Shown: one piece after another, positions 1 to 7,039 of the stretch
Layout of the letters: each line of letters opens with the position of its first letter
Numbering within the stretch: position 1 is the stretch's first letter
NCBI GenBank assembly: GCA_046302135.1
Contig: JBKCIQ010000189.1
Coordinates: forward strand, 1 to 18,177
Length of the DNA stretch: 18,177 nucleotides
Source: AM-1111 sp046302135
GTDB lineage: Bacteria > Bacteroidota > Bacteroidia > B-17B0 > Aurantibacillaceae
Reading direction: 5' to 3'
The notes under the pieces: model-generated
Told to the model about the DNA's origin: nothing
Database searches by the model: none
The model's input: the letters and a program-made list of their open reading frames with translations, nothing else
Program-made: the position numbers and the translations under genes

Positions 1-247
1 CTCTAACACCTGAAATAATTCTAGCTTGTGAAGTACTTGCAATTCCCGATTTTGCAATGTGCTTTATGAATTTTTCTAACTCTTCACTTGTGACCTTGCG
101 TGGATCTGTTTTTTTAACTTTTTCAATAAAAAACATTTCCAGCTTTGAAACATCGTCAATGTAAGATTCAATTGAGTTTTTAGATAATGACTTTTCCAAT
201 CTTAAATAGACTTTGAATCCTTCCTTATATATATTCCAGTTTGACAA
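1..247 (-). CDS. xerD: Tyrosine recombinase XerD-like, N-terminal part (runs off the window)
   Basis: About 82 N-terminal residues of a tyrosine recombinase are visible. The protein begins (start)SNWNIYKEGFKVYLRLEK and continues SLSKNSIESYIDDV, the typical start of the SAM-like core-binding domain of XerC/XerD, followed by a helix with SEELEKFIKHIA. Family members resolve chromosome dimers at dif with FtsK; the catalytic C-terminal domain lies outside the window, so activity cannot be judged. No ATG is available. An in-frame TAA lies six codons upstream (263-265), and the only usable start codon after it is TTG at 245-247, just behind an A7 run. A TAnnTTTG promoter element sits at 266-273. 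The gene diverges from aroQ, a neighbourhood I recall as common in Bacteroidota. XerC or another integrase of this family is possible, but the chromosomal context favours XerD. Confidence 0.85.
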   Translation of the reverse strand, partial: MSNWNIYKEGFKVYLRLEKSLSKNSIESYIDDVSKLEMFFIEKVKKTDPRKVTSEELEKFIKHIAKSGIASTSQARIISGVR

Positions 248-265
248 TGTTTTTTTATACTTTTA

Positions 266-273
266 CAAATATA
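266..273 (-). promoter_or_regulatory. xerD: Candidate -7 promoter element of xerD (TATATTTG)
   Basis: Read on the minus strand this is TATATTTG, a full match to the Bacteroidota -7 consensus TAnnTTTG, lying 18 bases before the TTG start of xerD. Transcription would start near position 260, leaving a leader of roughly 13 bases. No convincing -33 TTTG is visible at the usual spacing, so this rests on the -7 match and position alone. Confidence 0.45.
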
Positions 274-298
274 AATTCTCAATTATTGAATTAGTAAC

Positions 299-718
299 AT
301 GAAAATTTTAATTATTAACGGACCCAATTTAAATTTAACCGGAATACGTGAGAAAAATCATTATGGGAATGTAAGCTTTGATAAATTTTACATTGATTTA
401 AATAAAAAATTTCCTACTATATCGCTAAGTTATTTTCAAAGTAATGTAGAGGGGGAATTAATCAATGAATTGCATAGTGCTGAAGGTAAATTTGGAGGGA
501 TTATTATTAATGCAGGTGGATATACACATACATCTATAGCAATTGCCGATGCCGTGGCCGCAATTAATGTTCCCGTTATAGAGGTACATATCAGTAATAT
601 ATTTTCTAGAGAGGATTACAGGCATGTTTCTTATTTAGGTCGTAATTGTGTTGGATCAGTATCGGGTTTTGGATTACAAAGCTATGAGTTGGCTCTGCAG
701 TATTTTTTAAATTCCTGA
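299..718 (+). CDS. aroQ: Type II 3-dehydroquinate dehydratase
   Basis: This enzyme catalyses the third step of the shikimate pathway, dehydrating 3-dehydroquinate to 3-dehydroshikimate in the cytoplasm. The 139 residues match the usual 140-150 of the type II family. Visible motifs are INGPNLN at 6-12, R17 and Y22 in the flexible catalytic loop (family GxREPxxYG, here GIREKNHYG), QSNVEGELI at 47-55, and INAGGYTHTS at 70-79 (usually NPGAYTHTS). The catalytic histidine is in EVHISN at 95-100 (H97). SREDYRHVSY at 103-112 provides the substrate-binding arginine. The ATG start gives the classic MKILIINGPN beginning. The gene diverges from xerD with 51 bases between the starts and converges on the leucine-rich-repeat gene with only 10 bases between stop codons. 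Confidence 0.97.
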   Translation: MKILIINGPNLNLTGIREKNHYGNVSFDKFYIDLNKKFPTISLSYFQSNVEGELINELHSAEGKFGGIIINAGGYTHTSIAIADAVAAINVPVIEVHISNIFSREDYRHVSYLGRNCVGSVSGFGLQSYELALQYFLNS

Positions 719-728
719 AAGTGATTGA

Positions 729-1334
729 TCAGTTGCAATTACATGGTCTGTCCATGAAAATAACGGTGTGAGGAAGCAATTCGTGCAGTCGCGATTGTTC
801 TTGTTCGTTCAAAAGTATGTGTCTTAAATCAAAAGTTTTTAATTTTTTCATTTTACTCATCGACTCAGGAAAAATTGAAAGATCGTTGTTCCACAAATCT
901 AAATACTGAAGCTCCTCAAGATTTCCAATTTGATAAGGTAAAATTGAAATGTCATTATTGTTCCATATAAGCCACTTAAGACTTTTCATTTTTCCAATAC
1001 TAGACGGCATAGAATTTATCTTGTTTTTGCTTGCATTAAAGTATTGCAAATTTTCAAAAAATTCTAAACTGTCAGGTATTTCACTAATGCTGTTTTTGCT
1101 GATGTCAAGGTATTGAAGGTTTTTTAATTGAAACAATTCTGGTGGAAATGATTTTAATTTTTTTCTTTTTAATTCAAGTTTGATAACTGAGTTTGGTTCT
1201 TTCATCGCTTCTTGTATACTTGTGTATAGAAATGTGTTTTCAAGAGTTAAAGAATCCAACAATTGTGCTTTGGTTTCCAAAGAGAAAATTGAAATTAAAT
1301 AAACTAAAATATATTTTAAATTTTTTTGATTCAT
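729..1334 (-). CDS. Small secreted leucine-rich-repeat protein
   Basis: A 201-residue protein beginning with a signal peptide (MNQKNLKYIL, hydrophobic to about residue 19, likely cleaved after TKAQ near 24). It contains about five leucine-rich repeats of roughly 23 residues between 50 and 170, with the pattern LxxLxYLDIxxNxIxxxPxxI (for example QLKNLQYLDISKNSISEIP at 69-87). The C-terminus ends MDRPCNCN with two cysteines, perhaps a capping disulfide. Such repeats usually form protein-binding solenoids; no catalytic domain is visible, so the role is unknown. It lies 14 bases downstream of ribF and is probably read from the same transcript. It has no T9SS sorting domain, so it is probably periplasmic or surface-associated by another route. 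Confidence 0.8.
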   Translation of the reverse strand: MNQKNLKYILVYLISIFSLETKAQLLDSLTLENTFLYTSIQEAMKEPNSVIKLELKRKKLKSFPPELFQLKNLQYLDISKNSISEIPDSLEFFENLQYFNASKNKINSMPSSIGKMKSLKWLIWNNNDISILPYQIGNLEELQYLDLWNNDLSIFPESMSKMKKLKTFDLRHILLNEQEQSRLHELLPHTVIFMDRPCNCN

Positions 1335-1348
1335 TCTTTAGCTTAAAA

Positions 1349-2281
1349 TTACTGTTTGAGTATTTTTAATGTTTTTACTTTATCTTCCGCTAAGGCAAGT
1401 TTTAATTCATCGATCCCATCAAATTTAATTTCTTTTCTAATGAAATCTATAAAATAGATTTTTATTTTTTTATCATAAATATCTTCATCAAAATCGAAGA
1501 TGTTAACTTCAAGTTTTACTTTGTCATCGTTATCTGTTGTAGGGTTTTTTCCGATGCTCATCATTCCACTTTTCACGATCCCATTTACTTCTACTAAGAC
1601 GGCATAAACACCTGAAGCAGGAATAAGTTTTAATTCATCTATTTGACCAATGTTGGCAGTAGGATATCCAATTTCTCTACCTAATTGTTTACCCTTAATT
1701 ACAATCCCTGAGATAAAATAGGAGTAACCCAAAAATAAATTAGCTAGTTTAACATTACCTGATTCAAGTGCCTTCCTAATTCTGGTTGAGCTGATGTTTA
1801 TTTCATTTATTTCTTGTGCGTTTATTTCTTCAACCTCAAAATTTAATTCGGTAGAAAGATTTCTGATGAGTTCAATGGATCCACTTCTGTTTTTACCAAA
1901 ACGGTGATCGTAACCAATTACCATTTTTTTCATTTTTAATTTCTTGCAAAGGATTTCTCTGACAAAAAATTCGGGATCAATATGTGAAAATTCCTCATTA
2001 AAAGGAAATTCCAATAAATGGTCAATATCAGCTATTCTAAATAATTCGGAACGCTCTTCGTAAGTGTTGAGTAATTTTAAATCTGTTTCGTTTGGAAATA
2101 AAACCAATCTTGGGTGTGGCTTAAATGTAAATACTAAACTTTCTAATTTTAATGATTCAGAAGCATTAAGAAGACGGGAAATCAATTTTTTGTGGCCGTT
2201 ATGAACTCCATCAAATGTTCCAATTGTTAAAACAGTTCCATTCTTTAAATCAACTTTATCAATATCGGAATAGAAAAACAT
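1349..2281 (-). CDS. ribF: Bifunctional riboflavin kinase / FMN adenylyltransferase
   Basis: Converts riboflavin to FMN and FMN to FAD using ATP. At 310 residues it has the length of a two-domain RibF. The N-terminal nucleotidyltransferase domain shows GTFDGVHNGH at 21-30, FKPHP at 53-57, GYDHRFG at 123-129 and ISSTRIR at 163-169. The C-terminal riboflavin kinase domain shows KGKQLGREIGYPTANI at 196-211 (ATP and Mg binding), GVYAV at 224-228, MSIGKNPT at 241-248 and the E-V-N-IFDFD segment at 258-264, which contains the catalytic glutamate E258. All key motifs are intact. A TAACTTTG element ends only four bases before the ATG, suggesting an independent and possibly leaderless promoter. The leucine-rich-repeat gene follows 14 bases after its stop. 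No FMN riboswitch is present upstream. Confidence 0.97.
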   Translation of the reverse strand: MFFYSDIDKVDLKNGTVLTIGTFDGVHNGHKKLISRLLNASESLKLESLVFTFKPHPRLVLFPNETDLKLLNTYEERSELFRIADIDHLLEFPFNEEFSHIDPEFFVREILCKKLKMKKMVIGYDHRFGKNRSGSIELIRNLSTELNFEVEEINAQEINEINISSTRIRKALESGNVKLANLFLGYSYFISGIVIKGKQLGREIGYPTANIGQIDELKLIPASGVYAVLVEVNGIVKSGMMSIGKNPTTDNDDKVKLEVNIFDFDEDIYDKKIKIYFIDFIRKEIKFDGIDELKLALAEDKVKTLKILKQ

Positions 2282-2285
2282 ACTA

Positions 2286-2293
2286 CAAAGTTA
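2286..2293 (-). promoter_or_regulatory. ribF: Candidate -7 element four bases before ribF ATG (TAACTTTG)
   Basis: On the minus strand the sequence is TAACTTTG-TAGT-ATG, with ATG at 2279-2281. The octamer is a full match to TAnnTTTG. If it acts as a -7 box, transcription starts at or within a few bases of the start codon. A clear -33 TTTG is not seen. The same four-base spacing occurs at two other genes in this window, which raises confidence that it is functional. Confidence 0.5.
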
Positions 2294-2371
2294 AAAAGAA
2301 GTAAATACTGTTTTTGTTTTATTAAAATTGAAAAATTTAAAGAGTAGTATTAATTACTGTTTTTTATAAAA

Positions 2372-2557
2372 TCAAAACATTTTACTAATTACCCAATACC
2401 AGAAAACTCCAATAATGATGAGGCCCATTATAACGCTTACAACTCCAACTACTTTAATTAAAGAGATGCTAAATCTGTCAAGAGATTTTTGTAACTCATG
2501 GTGATGAGCTTCTCTGTCATCAATTCTTTTTTCTCTTTTGCTTTCGAGCTCACTCAT
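2372..2557 (-). CDS. Small single-pass membrane protein, unknown function
   Basis: A 61-residue protein with a very charged N-terminus (MSELESKREKRIDDREAHHH, about residues 1-20), an amphipathic stretch LQKSLDRFSISL and one strongly hydrophobic segment at about 36-57 (VVGVVSVIMGLIIIGVFWYW), ending ISKMF. By the positive-inside rule the N-terminus is probably cytoplasmic. The start lies 16 bases behind the stop of the upstream acyl-CoA dehydrogenase gene, so the two are likely co-transcribed. I do not recognise the family. It is supported as a real gene by its codon pattern, the clean charged-head plus membrane-anchor layout and the operon spacing, not by homology. Confidence 0.6.
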   Translation of the reverse strand: MSELESKREKRIDDREAHHHELQKSLDRFSISLIKVVGVVSVIMGLIIIGVFWYWVISKMF

Positions 2558-2573
2558 TAAAAATATTTTAAGG

Positions 2574-3476
2574 TTAAACTAGTTCTTTTTTTCTGAAACG
2601 TTCAGCAAGAACAAGCTCCTTATTTCCGGAACTGTAATCGTAAAAGCCTTTACCAGATTTAACACCTAAATGACCTGCAGTTACCATATTTACCAATAAT
2701 GGACAAGGCGCGTATTTTGGGTTTCCAAATCCATCTTGCAGAACTCTAAGTATGCTTAAGCAAACATCTAAACCAATAAAATCAGCTAATTGCAAAGGTC
2801 CCATCGGATGAGCCATGCCTAATTTCATAACGGTATCTATTTCATGAACGCCTGCCACACCTTCGTATAAGGTGATAATAGCTTCATTAATCATTGGCAT
2901 CAAGATTTTATTTGCAACGAAACCCGGGTAATCATTTACTTCTACAGGAACTTTATTTAGTTTTTTGGAAACTTCCATTATTCTGTTGGTAACTTCATCT
3001 GAAGTGGAATAACCACGAATTACTTCTACCAATTTCATTACAGGTACCGGGTTCATGAAGTGCATACCAATCACCTTATCCGGACAATTGGTAACCGATG
3101 CAATTTTGGTAATACTGATAGATGAAGTATTACTTGCAAGTATAGTTCCCGGATTACATTTATCGCTTAAGGTTTTAAAAATATTCAATTTAATTTCTAT
3201 ATTTTCGGTTGCGGCCTCAATTATGAGTTCTGCATCTTTAATTCCTTCTTCAAGCTTAGTATTAGTTGCAATATTTGATAATGCAGTAGATTTATCGTTC
3301 TCTGTTAGCGCTCCTTTTGAGATTTGCCTGTCTAAATTTTTCGCAATGGTTGCAAGTGCTTTTTCCAATGCTTTCTGATTGATGTCTATCAGACTAACAT
3401 GATAACCATTTTGAGCGAAAACATGTGCAATCCCATTGCCCATAGTTCCGGATCCTATTACTGCTATATTTTTCAT
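2574..3476 (-). CDS. 3-hydroxybutyryl-CoA dehydrogenase family protein
   Basis: An NAD(P)-dependent dehydrogenase interconverting 3-hydroxyacyl-CoA and 3-ketoacyl-CoA, used in beta-oxidation, butyrate-type metabolism or aromatic-acid catabolism (Hbd/PaaH/FadB2 type). The 300 residues are slightly longer than the usual ~282. The Rossmann motif GSGTMGNGIA is at 8-17, followed by D31 at the end of strand 2. Catalytic residues are H139 in GMHFMNPVP and E151 in KLVEVI, with S118 in NTSSI and N189 in GFVANK as supporting residues. The C-terminal helical domain has AHPMGPLQLADFIGLD at 222-237 and ends with the canonical GVKSGKGFYDY at 271-281. The gene leads an apparent operon with the 61-residue membrane protein. 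The 116 bases upstream (3477-3592) contain a pair of identical 8-base repeats one helical turn apart. Confidence 0.93.
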   Translation of the reverse strand: MKNIAVIGSGTMGNGIAHVFAQNGYHVSLIDINQKALEKALATIAKNLDRQISKGALTENDKSTALSNIATNTKLEEGIKDAELIIEAATENIEIKLNIFKTLSDKCNPGTILASNTSSISITKIASVTNCPDKVIGMHFMNPVPVMKLVEVIRGYSTSDEVTNRIMEVSKKLNKVPVEVNDYPGFVANKILMPMINEAIITLYEGVAGVHEIDTVMKLGMAHPMGPLQLADFIGLDVCLSILRVLQDGFGNPKYAPCPLLVNMVTAGHLGVKSGKGFYDYSSGNKELVLAERFRKKELV

Positions 3477-3547
3477 TTTAAATTTTTTGATTTGCTAATG
3501 TAATATTCATTGTTTAGAACTTCAATGAAAATACTTGTCAGTTTTAA

Positions 3548-3565
3548 CCATTTTACCCCATTTTA
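3548..3565. repeat. Two CCATTTTA direct repeats, 10-base period
   Basis: CCATTTTA at 3548-3555 and again at 3558-3565, separated by CC. On the minus strand this reads TAAAATGG-GG-TAAAATGG, about 70-90 bases upstream of the hydroxyacyl-CoA dehydrogenase start. A spacing of one helical turn could suit a dimeric regulator or an activator site, but the region is short and AT-rich, so chance is possible. Confidence 0.3.
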
Positions 3566-3592
3566 TTAACTGAATTCACTAAGATATATTTA

Positions 3593-4234
3593 TTATTTTT
3601 TTCTGATAAGCATTATTCCGTCTCTTATGGGTAAAAGTAGATTTTCTACTCGATTATCATTTTGTATTTTCGCGTTGAATTGATGTATGGCTAATGTTTC
3701 CTTATCCATCGTCTGTACGTTTTTTAAAACTTTTCCACTCCAAAGTACATTATCTGCAATAATGATTCCTCCGGATTCAACTTTTTCAATTATCAAATCA
3801 AAATAGTTTGAATAATTTTTTTTGTCTGCATCTATAAAAACCAAATTGAATTTATCATAAATACATGGTATGAGTTCAATCGCATTTCCAATTAATAAAT
3901 TTATTTTGTTTTGTAATCCTGATTTTTCAAAATATTTTCTTGCGATGGATTCTATTTCCGGATTAGCATCGATAGTAGTGAGTTTCCCGTTTTCGGCTAA
4001 ACCTTTGGCTAGACAAATCGCAGAGTAACCTGTGAAGGTACCAATCTCCAAAATGTTTTTTGGCTTGATTAATTTTGAAATAAATGTAAGTAAATTGCCT
4101 TGCAGATGTCCGCTTAGCATCCTTGGAGATAAAAACTTAAGGTGTGTTTCTCTATCTAGTTCTTTAAGTACTGAGTCTTCTGCTTTACTTAAGGAATTCG
4201 AATACTGAATAATTTCATCATTTATAAAATCCAT
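3593..4234 (-). CDS. SAM-dependent O-methyltransferase, family 3 (COMT/CCoAOMT-like)
   Basis: A 213-residue class I methyltransferase of the divalent-metal-dependent O-methyltransferase family (Methyltransf_3). Visible motifs are the SAM-binding loop ILEIGTFTGYSA at 61-72, an acidic residue D89 in TTIDAN, FIDADKKNY at 133-141 with metal-binding D135/D137, and IIADNVLWSGKV at 158-169 with metal-binding D161-N162. Relatives methylate catechol-type hydroxyls; the bacterial substrate is usually unknown. Its ATG lies just two bases after the stop of the CCA-type nucleotidyltransferase gene, so translation is probably coupled. No signal peptide is visible; it should be cytoplasmic. Confidence 0.9.
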   Translation of the reverse strand: MDFINDEIIQYSNSLSKAEDSVLKELDRETHLKFLSPRMLSGHLQGNLLTFISKLIKPKNILEIGTFTGYSAICLAKGLAENGKLTTIDANPEIESIARKYFEKSGLQNKINLLIGNAIELIPCIYDKFNLVFIDADKKNYSNYFDLIIEKVESGGIIIADNVLWSGKVLKNVQTMDKETLAIHQFNAKIQNDNRVENLLLPIRDGIMLIRKK

Positions 4235-4236
4235 TA

Positions 4237-5652
4237 CTAATTATTACTTGGGGATAAATTCATTTCAGCAGCCTTCGCAATCATAAATTGATATGCTTCG
4301 TTGTATTCGTTTTTAATTATTCCATCCAAAATAGCTTCTCTAATTGCTGTTTTAATAACTCCAACTTCTTTGCAAGGATTTAATTTAAAAATTTTCATGA
4401 TGTCCTCTCCGCTAATTGGTGGTTGCCAATTTCTAATCCTGTCTTTTTCCTCCAGATCAATTAATTTATTTCTCACCAATTCAAAATTCTTTAAGTAACG
4501 TTGCATCTTGTCTGAATTTTTTGTGGTGATGTCTGCTTCGCATAAAGTCATAAGATCATCAATGTCATCTCCAGCTTCAAACAATAACCTTCTAACTGCT
4601 GAATCGGTTACTTCAGATTTTGCCAATACTATTGGTCTTAAGTGAAGTAAAACCAACTTCTGTACATATTTCATTTTTTCATTAAGTGGTAATTTCAATG
4701 AGGTAAAAATTCCGGGTACCATCCTCGCCCCTTTGTCTTCGTGTCCATGAAATGTCCATCCGTGATCCGGTTCAAATCTTTTTGTTGCAGGTTTTGCTAT
4801 ATCGTGTAAAATTGCCGCCCAACGCAACCATAGATTTTCTGTTTTTTTGCAGATATTGTCTAAAACCTGAAGTGTATGATAAAAATTGTCTTTGTGCCCT
4901 TTGTTACCAACATATTCTACTCCATGAAGTTTTACCATTTGTGGAAAAATGAGATGTAAAAGGCCAGAATCAAATAGCAGATTAAAACCTATAGAAGGTT
5001 TCGGTGATAAAATGATTTTATTTAATTCGTCAGCGATTCTTTCCTTAGAAATAATTTCGATCCTTTGCTTATTGTCTTTTATTGCTTGAAGTGATTTTTC
5101 TTCAATGGAGAATCCTAATTGGGTGGCAAACCTTATAGCTCTCATCATCCTTAGTGGATCATCGCTATAGGTAATATTTGGATCTAGGGGAGTTTGAATT
5201 ATTTTTTCCTTTAGATGATTAATTCCGTTGAATGGATCTAACAATCTTCCAAACTCATTTTCCGATAATCCCAGTGCCATGGCGTTGATGGTAAAATCTC
5301 TTCTGTTTTGATCGTCTTGAAGGCTTCCATTTTCTACTATTGGTTTTCTTGAATCTCTTTGGTAAGATTCTTTTCTTGCCCCTACAAATTCAATTTCAAT
5401 TTCTTCAAATTTAAGCTGTGCAGTACCAAAGTTTTTAAAAATTGAGAGTGAACATGTTTCACCAAGCTTTTCTTTTACTGCGTTTGCCAGTTCTATTCCG
5501 CTACCTATAACTACAATATCAATATCTTTTATTTGTCGTTGAAGTAAAAGATCTCTAACGCATCCTCCAACTAGGAAACAAGTTATATTTAAATTATCAG
5601 CTATACTTTTAATCAGCTGTAATTCCTTTCTATTTAGGAAAACCTCAAACAC
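4237..5652 (-). CDS. CCA tRNA nucleotidyltransferase / poly(A) polymerase family with HD domain
   Basis: A 471-residue protein, probably the enzyme that adds or repairs the 3' CCA of tRNA. The class II polymerase-beta fold shows LVGGCVRD at 27-34 and the catalytic DID at 43-45. It continues with NRRDFTINAMAL at 117-128 (metal/NTP site), DPFNG at 139-143 and SDDPLRMMRAIRFA at 163-176. A C-terminal HD phosphohydrolase-like domain follows, with FYHTLQV at 257-263 and ILHDIAKP at 281-288 (H283-D284). This arrangement is usual in Bacteroidota. The start is GTG at 5650-5652: the in-frame sequence gives MFEVFLNRKELQL, which fits the family, and no ATG is available nearby. A TATCTTTG element ends four bases before that GTG. 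The family also contains poly(A) polymerases, so CCA addition is the likely rather than proven role. Confidence 0.92.
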   Translation of the reverse strand: MFEVFLNRKELQLIKSIADNLNITCFLVGGCVRDLLLQRQIKDIDIVVIGSGIELANAVKEKLGETCSLSIFKNFGTAQLKFEEIEIEFVGARKESYQRDSRKPIVENGSLQDDQNRRDFTINAMALGLSENEFGRLLDPFNGINHLKEKIIQTPLDPNITYSDDPLRMMRAIRFATQLGFSIEEKSLQAIKDNKQRIEIISKERIADELNKIILSPKPSIGFNLLFDSGLLHLIFPQMVKLHGVEYVGNKGHKDNFYHTLQVLDNICKKTENLWLRWAAILHDIAKPATKRFEPDHGWTFHGHEDKGARMVPGIFTSLKLPLNEKMKYVQKLVLLHLRPIVLAKSEVTDSAVRRLLFEAGDDIDDLMTLCEADITTKNSDKMQRYLKNFELVRNKLIDLEEKDRIRNWQPPISGEDIMKIFKLNPCKEVGVIKTAIREAILDGIIKNEYNEAYQFMIAKAAEMNLSPSNN

Positions 5653-5656
5653 CGAG

Positions 5657-5664
5657 CAAAGATA
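5657..5664 (-). promoter_or_regulatory. Candidate -7 element four bases before the CCA-type gene GTG start (TATCTTTG)
   Basis: On the minus strand the sequence is TATCTTTG-CTCG-GTG. The octamer is a full TAnnTTTG match. A possible degenerate -33 box, TTTC, lies 17 bases further upstream. The position predicts a transcript that begins at or next to the GTG codon, separating this gene's transcription from nadC, whose stop codon lies 51 bases upstream. Confidence 0.5.
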
Positions 5665-5703
5665 CTATTTGCTTCACTGTAGAAACGTTGTTTTTTAAAT
5701 TTT

Positions 5704-6576
5704 TTACTTATAAAATTTTAGACTTAGGTCGAGAGATTTTATCTGGTGAGTTAATGCTCCAACTGAAATATAATTAGCGCCGGTAAGCGCATATTTTCTA
5801 ATGTTTTTCTCATTTATTCCACCTGAACATTCAGTTTGCATTTTACCGTTTATCAATTTTACAGCTCGTTTAGCTTGTGCAGGGGTGAAATTATCCAATA
5901 AAATACGATGTGCTTTCCCATTATTTAAAATTTCTTGCACATGTTTTATATTTCTTGCTTCTACTTCTATTTTAAGTTTTTTTTTCTTTGAATGAAGGTA
6001 TTTTTCTGATGCATTAATAGCTTGAGTAATTCCTCCGGCACAATCAATATGATTGTCTTTAATTAAAATCATATCAAACAAAACATATCTGTGATTTTCA
6101 CATACTCCAATTTTAACAGCCCATTTTTCAAAAAATCGAAAGCCTGGAGTGGTTTTCCTGGTGTCTAGAATTTTTACTCCGGTTCCCTCACACAGCGTTG
6201 TAATATGTTTGGTGTACGTTGCGATACCACTCATGCGTTGCATCACATTCAAAACTAACCTTTCACATGTTAATAATTTTCGCATATTGCCTGATACCGT
6301 AAATGCAATTTCTCCCGATTTTACTCTAGTACCATCCTTTAACAATTGGGTAAATTTTATTTTTTTATCGGCAAAATAAAATAATTGCTTCGCGGCTTCC
6401 ACGCCCGCGAGAATTCCGTCTTCTTTTATTTTTAACCGCATTTTTCCTGTTTTACTTGCCGGAATAGTAGATATTGAGGTATGGTCTCCGTCTCCTGCGT
6501 CTTCTTTAATTGATGAGTTATAAAAGTTTTTAAAGTTAAAAACAGGGTGTTTATTAGTTGAATTAATTTTTTTCAT
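5704..6576 (-). CDS. nadC: Nicotinate-nucleotide pyrophosphorylase (quinolinate phosphoribosyltransferase)
   Basis: Converts quinolinate and PRPP to nicotinate mononucleotide in de novo NAD synthesis. Starting from the ATG at 6574-6576 it has 290 residues, typical of NadC. Motifs are EDAGDGDHTS at 25-34, LILDTRKTTPG-type segment with R140-K141, NHR at 161-163 (H162 and R163), LIKDNH at 171-176 (K173), IEVEAR, ILLDNF and the C-terminal SVGALTHQIKSLDLSLKF. Oddly, the glycine-rich segment GGGxNHRxGL is here GVCENHRYVL at 157-166, so three usual glycines are replaced (V158, C159, V165). The codons GTA, TGT and GTT are each one G-to-T change from a glycine codon. A TTG at 6580-6582 could add two residues, but ATG is preferred. 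The start overlaps the end of the DUF4783 gene by 14 bases, implying translational coupling. Confidence 0.93.
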   Translation of the reverse strand: MKKINSTNKHPVFNFKNFYNSSIKEDAGDGDHTSISTIPASKTGKMRLKIKEDGILAGVEAAKQLFYFADKKIKFTQLLKDGTRVKSGEIAFTVSGNMRKLLTCERLVLNVMQRMSGIATYTKHITTLCEGTGVKILDTRKTTPGFRFFEKWAVKIGVCENHRYVLFDMILIKDNHIDCAGGITQAINASEKYLHSKKKKLKIEVEARNIKHVQEILNNGKAHRILLDNFTPAQAKRAVKLINGKMQTECSGGINEKNIRKYALTGANYISVGALTHQIKSLDLSLKFYK

Positions 6577-6955
6577 GTTCAATTTGGAAGTGAGAAATTA
6601 GGTATTTGTTGTCATTATATTTTATTTGAAATGATATTTTAAAATTGCCTGCCTCGGTATTTAAAATTCCAGAAAAAAATTCATTACCATTTTTTTGAGA
6701 ATTGCTGTGGGTGGTGTTAAAGTTTTTTATTTTATTTTTTGAAAAGAAATCTTTTAAAATACTTTCTGCCTGAGATTTAGAATAAATACCATCTTTATTA
6801 AGTACCTTAAGGTTAATTTTTTCAGACATGTTTTGAGCGATAGCACTCGAATTACCTTTTTTTATAGCATTTATTGTGTAGTTACTTACCTCTGATAATG
6901 AGCCAATGCTAAATAGTTTGATTAAACAAAAGAATAACATTTGATAAAACTTCAT
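6563..6955 (-). CDS. DUF4783 family exported protein
   Basis: A 130-residue protein with an N-terminal signal peptide (MKFYQMLFFCLIKLFSIGSLS, cleavage around residue 21). The rest has the layout I recall for DUF4783, an NTF2-like small domain typical of Bacteroidota. It includes INAIKKGNSSAIAQNMSEKINLKVL-type first helix and strand, then YSKSQAESILKDFFSKN at about 58-74, and a C-terminal beta region ending KYLISHFQIEHEKN. Its molecular function is unknown. The family often sits next to nadC, and here its last 14 bases overlap the nadC start. It diverges from rlmH across 84 bases. Assignment is from remembered family patterns rather than a search. Confidence 0.78.
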   Translation of the reverse strand: MKFYQMLFFCLIKLFSIGSLSEVSNYTINAIKKGNSSAIAQNMSEKINLKVLNKDGIYSKSQAESILKDFFSKNKIKNFNTTHSNSQKNGNEFFSGILNTEAGNFKISFQIKYNDNKYLISHFQIEHEKN

Positions 6956-6968
6956 ATCTACTTTTGAT

Positions 6969-6976
6969 TAATTTTG
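6969..6976 (+). promoter_or_regulatory. rlmH: Candidate -7 element for rlmH (TAATTTTG)
   Basis: TAATTTTG matches TAnnTTTG in the rlmH/DUF4783 divergent region, 63 bases before the rlmH ATG. A TTTG at 6940-6943 could act as -33 but the 25-base spacer is longer than usual. A weaker alternative, TTCTTTCG, ends four bases before the ATG (two mismatches to the consensus), so the true start of transcription is uncertain. Confidence 0.3.
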
Positions 6977-7039
6977 TTGTTGGTTCAAAAATCGTTCCTA
7001 AATTAAGTAAAAAAATAATTTTATTCATTCTTTCGTTAG

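Noticed and set aside
729..1334. Leucine-rich-repeat protein as an effector or part of a mobile island
   Set aside because: Base composition matches the neighbours, it sits directly behind ribF, and no transposase, integrase or toxin domain is nearby; the xerD fragment fits the housekeeping recombinase.
2282..2371. Possible FMN riboswitch upstream of ribF
   Set aside because: The gap is only 90 bases of AT-rich sequence without the conserved RFN helices, and a -7 box sits next to the ATG. The TACTGTTTTT repeat (2306-2315 and 2355-2364) is too simple to interpret.
3055..3378. 107-residue open frame on the plus strand
   Set aside because: It lies wholly inside the hydroxyacyl-CoA dehydrogenase gene on the opposite strand, whose motifs are complete; the peptide has no recognisable domain.
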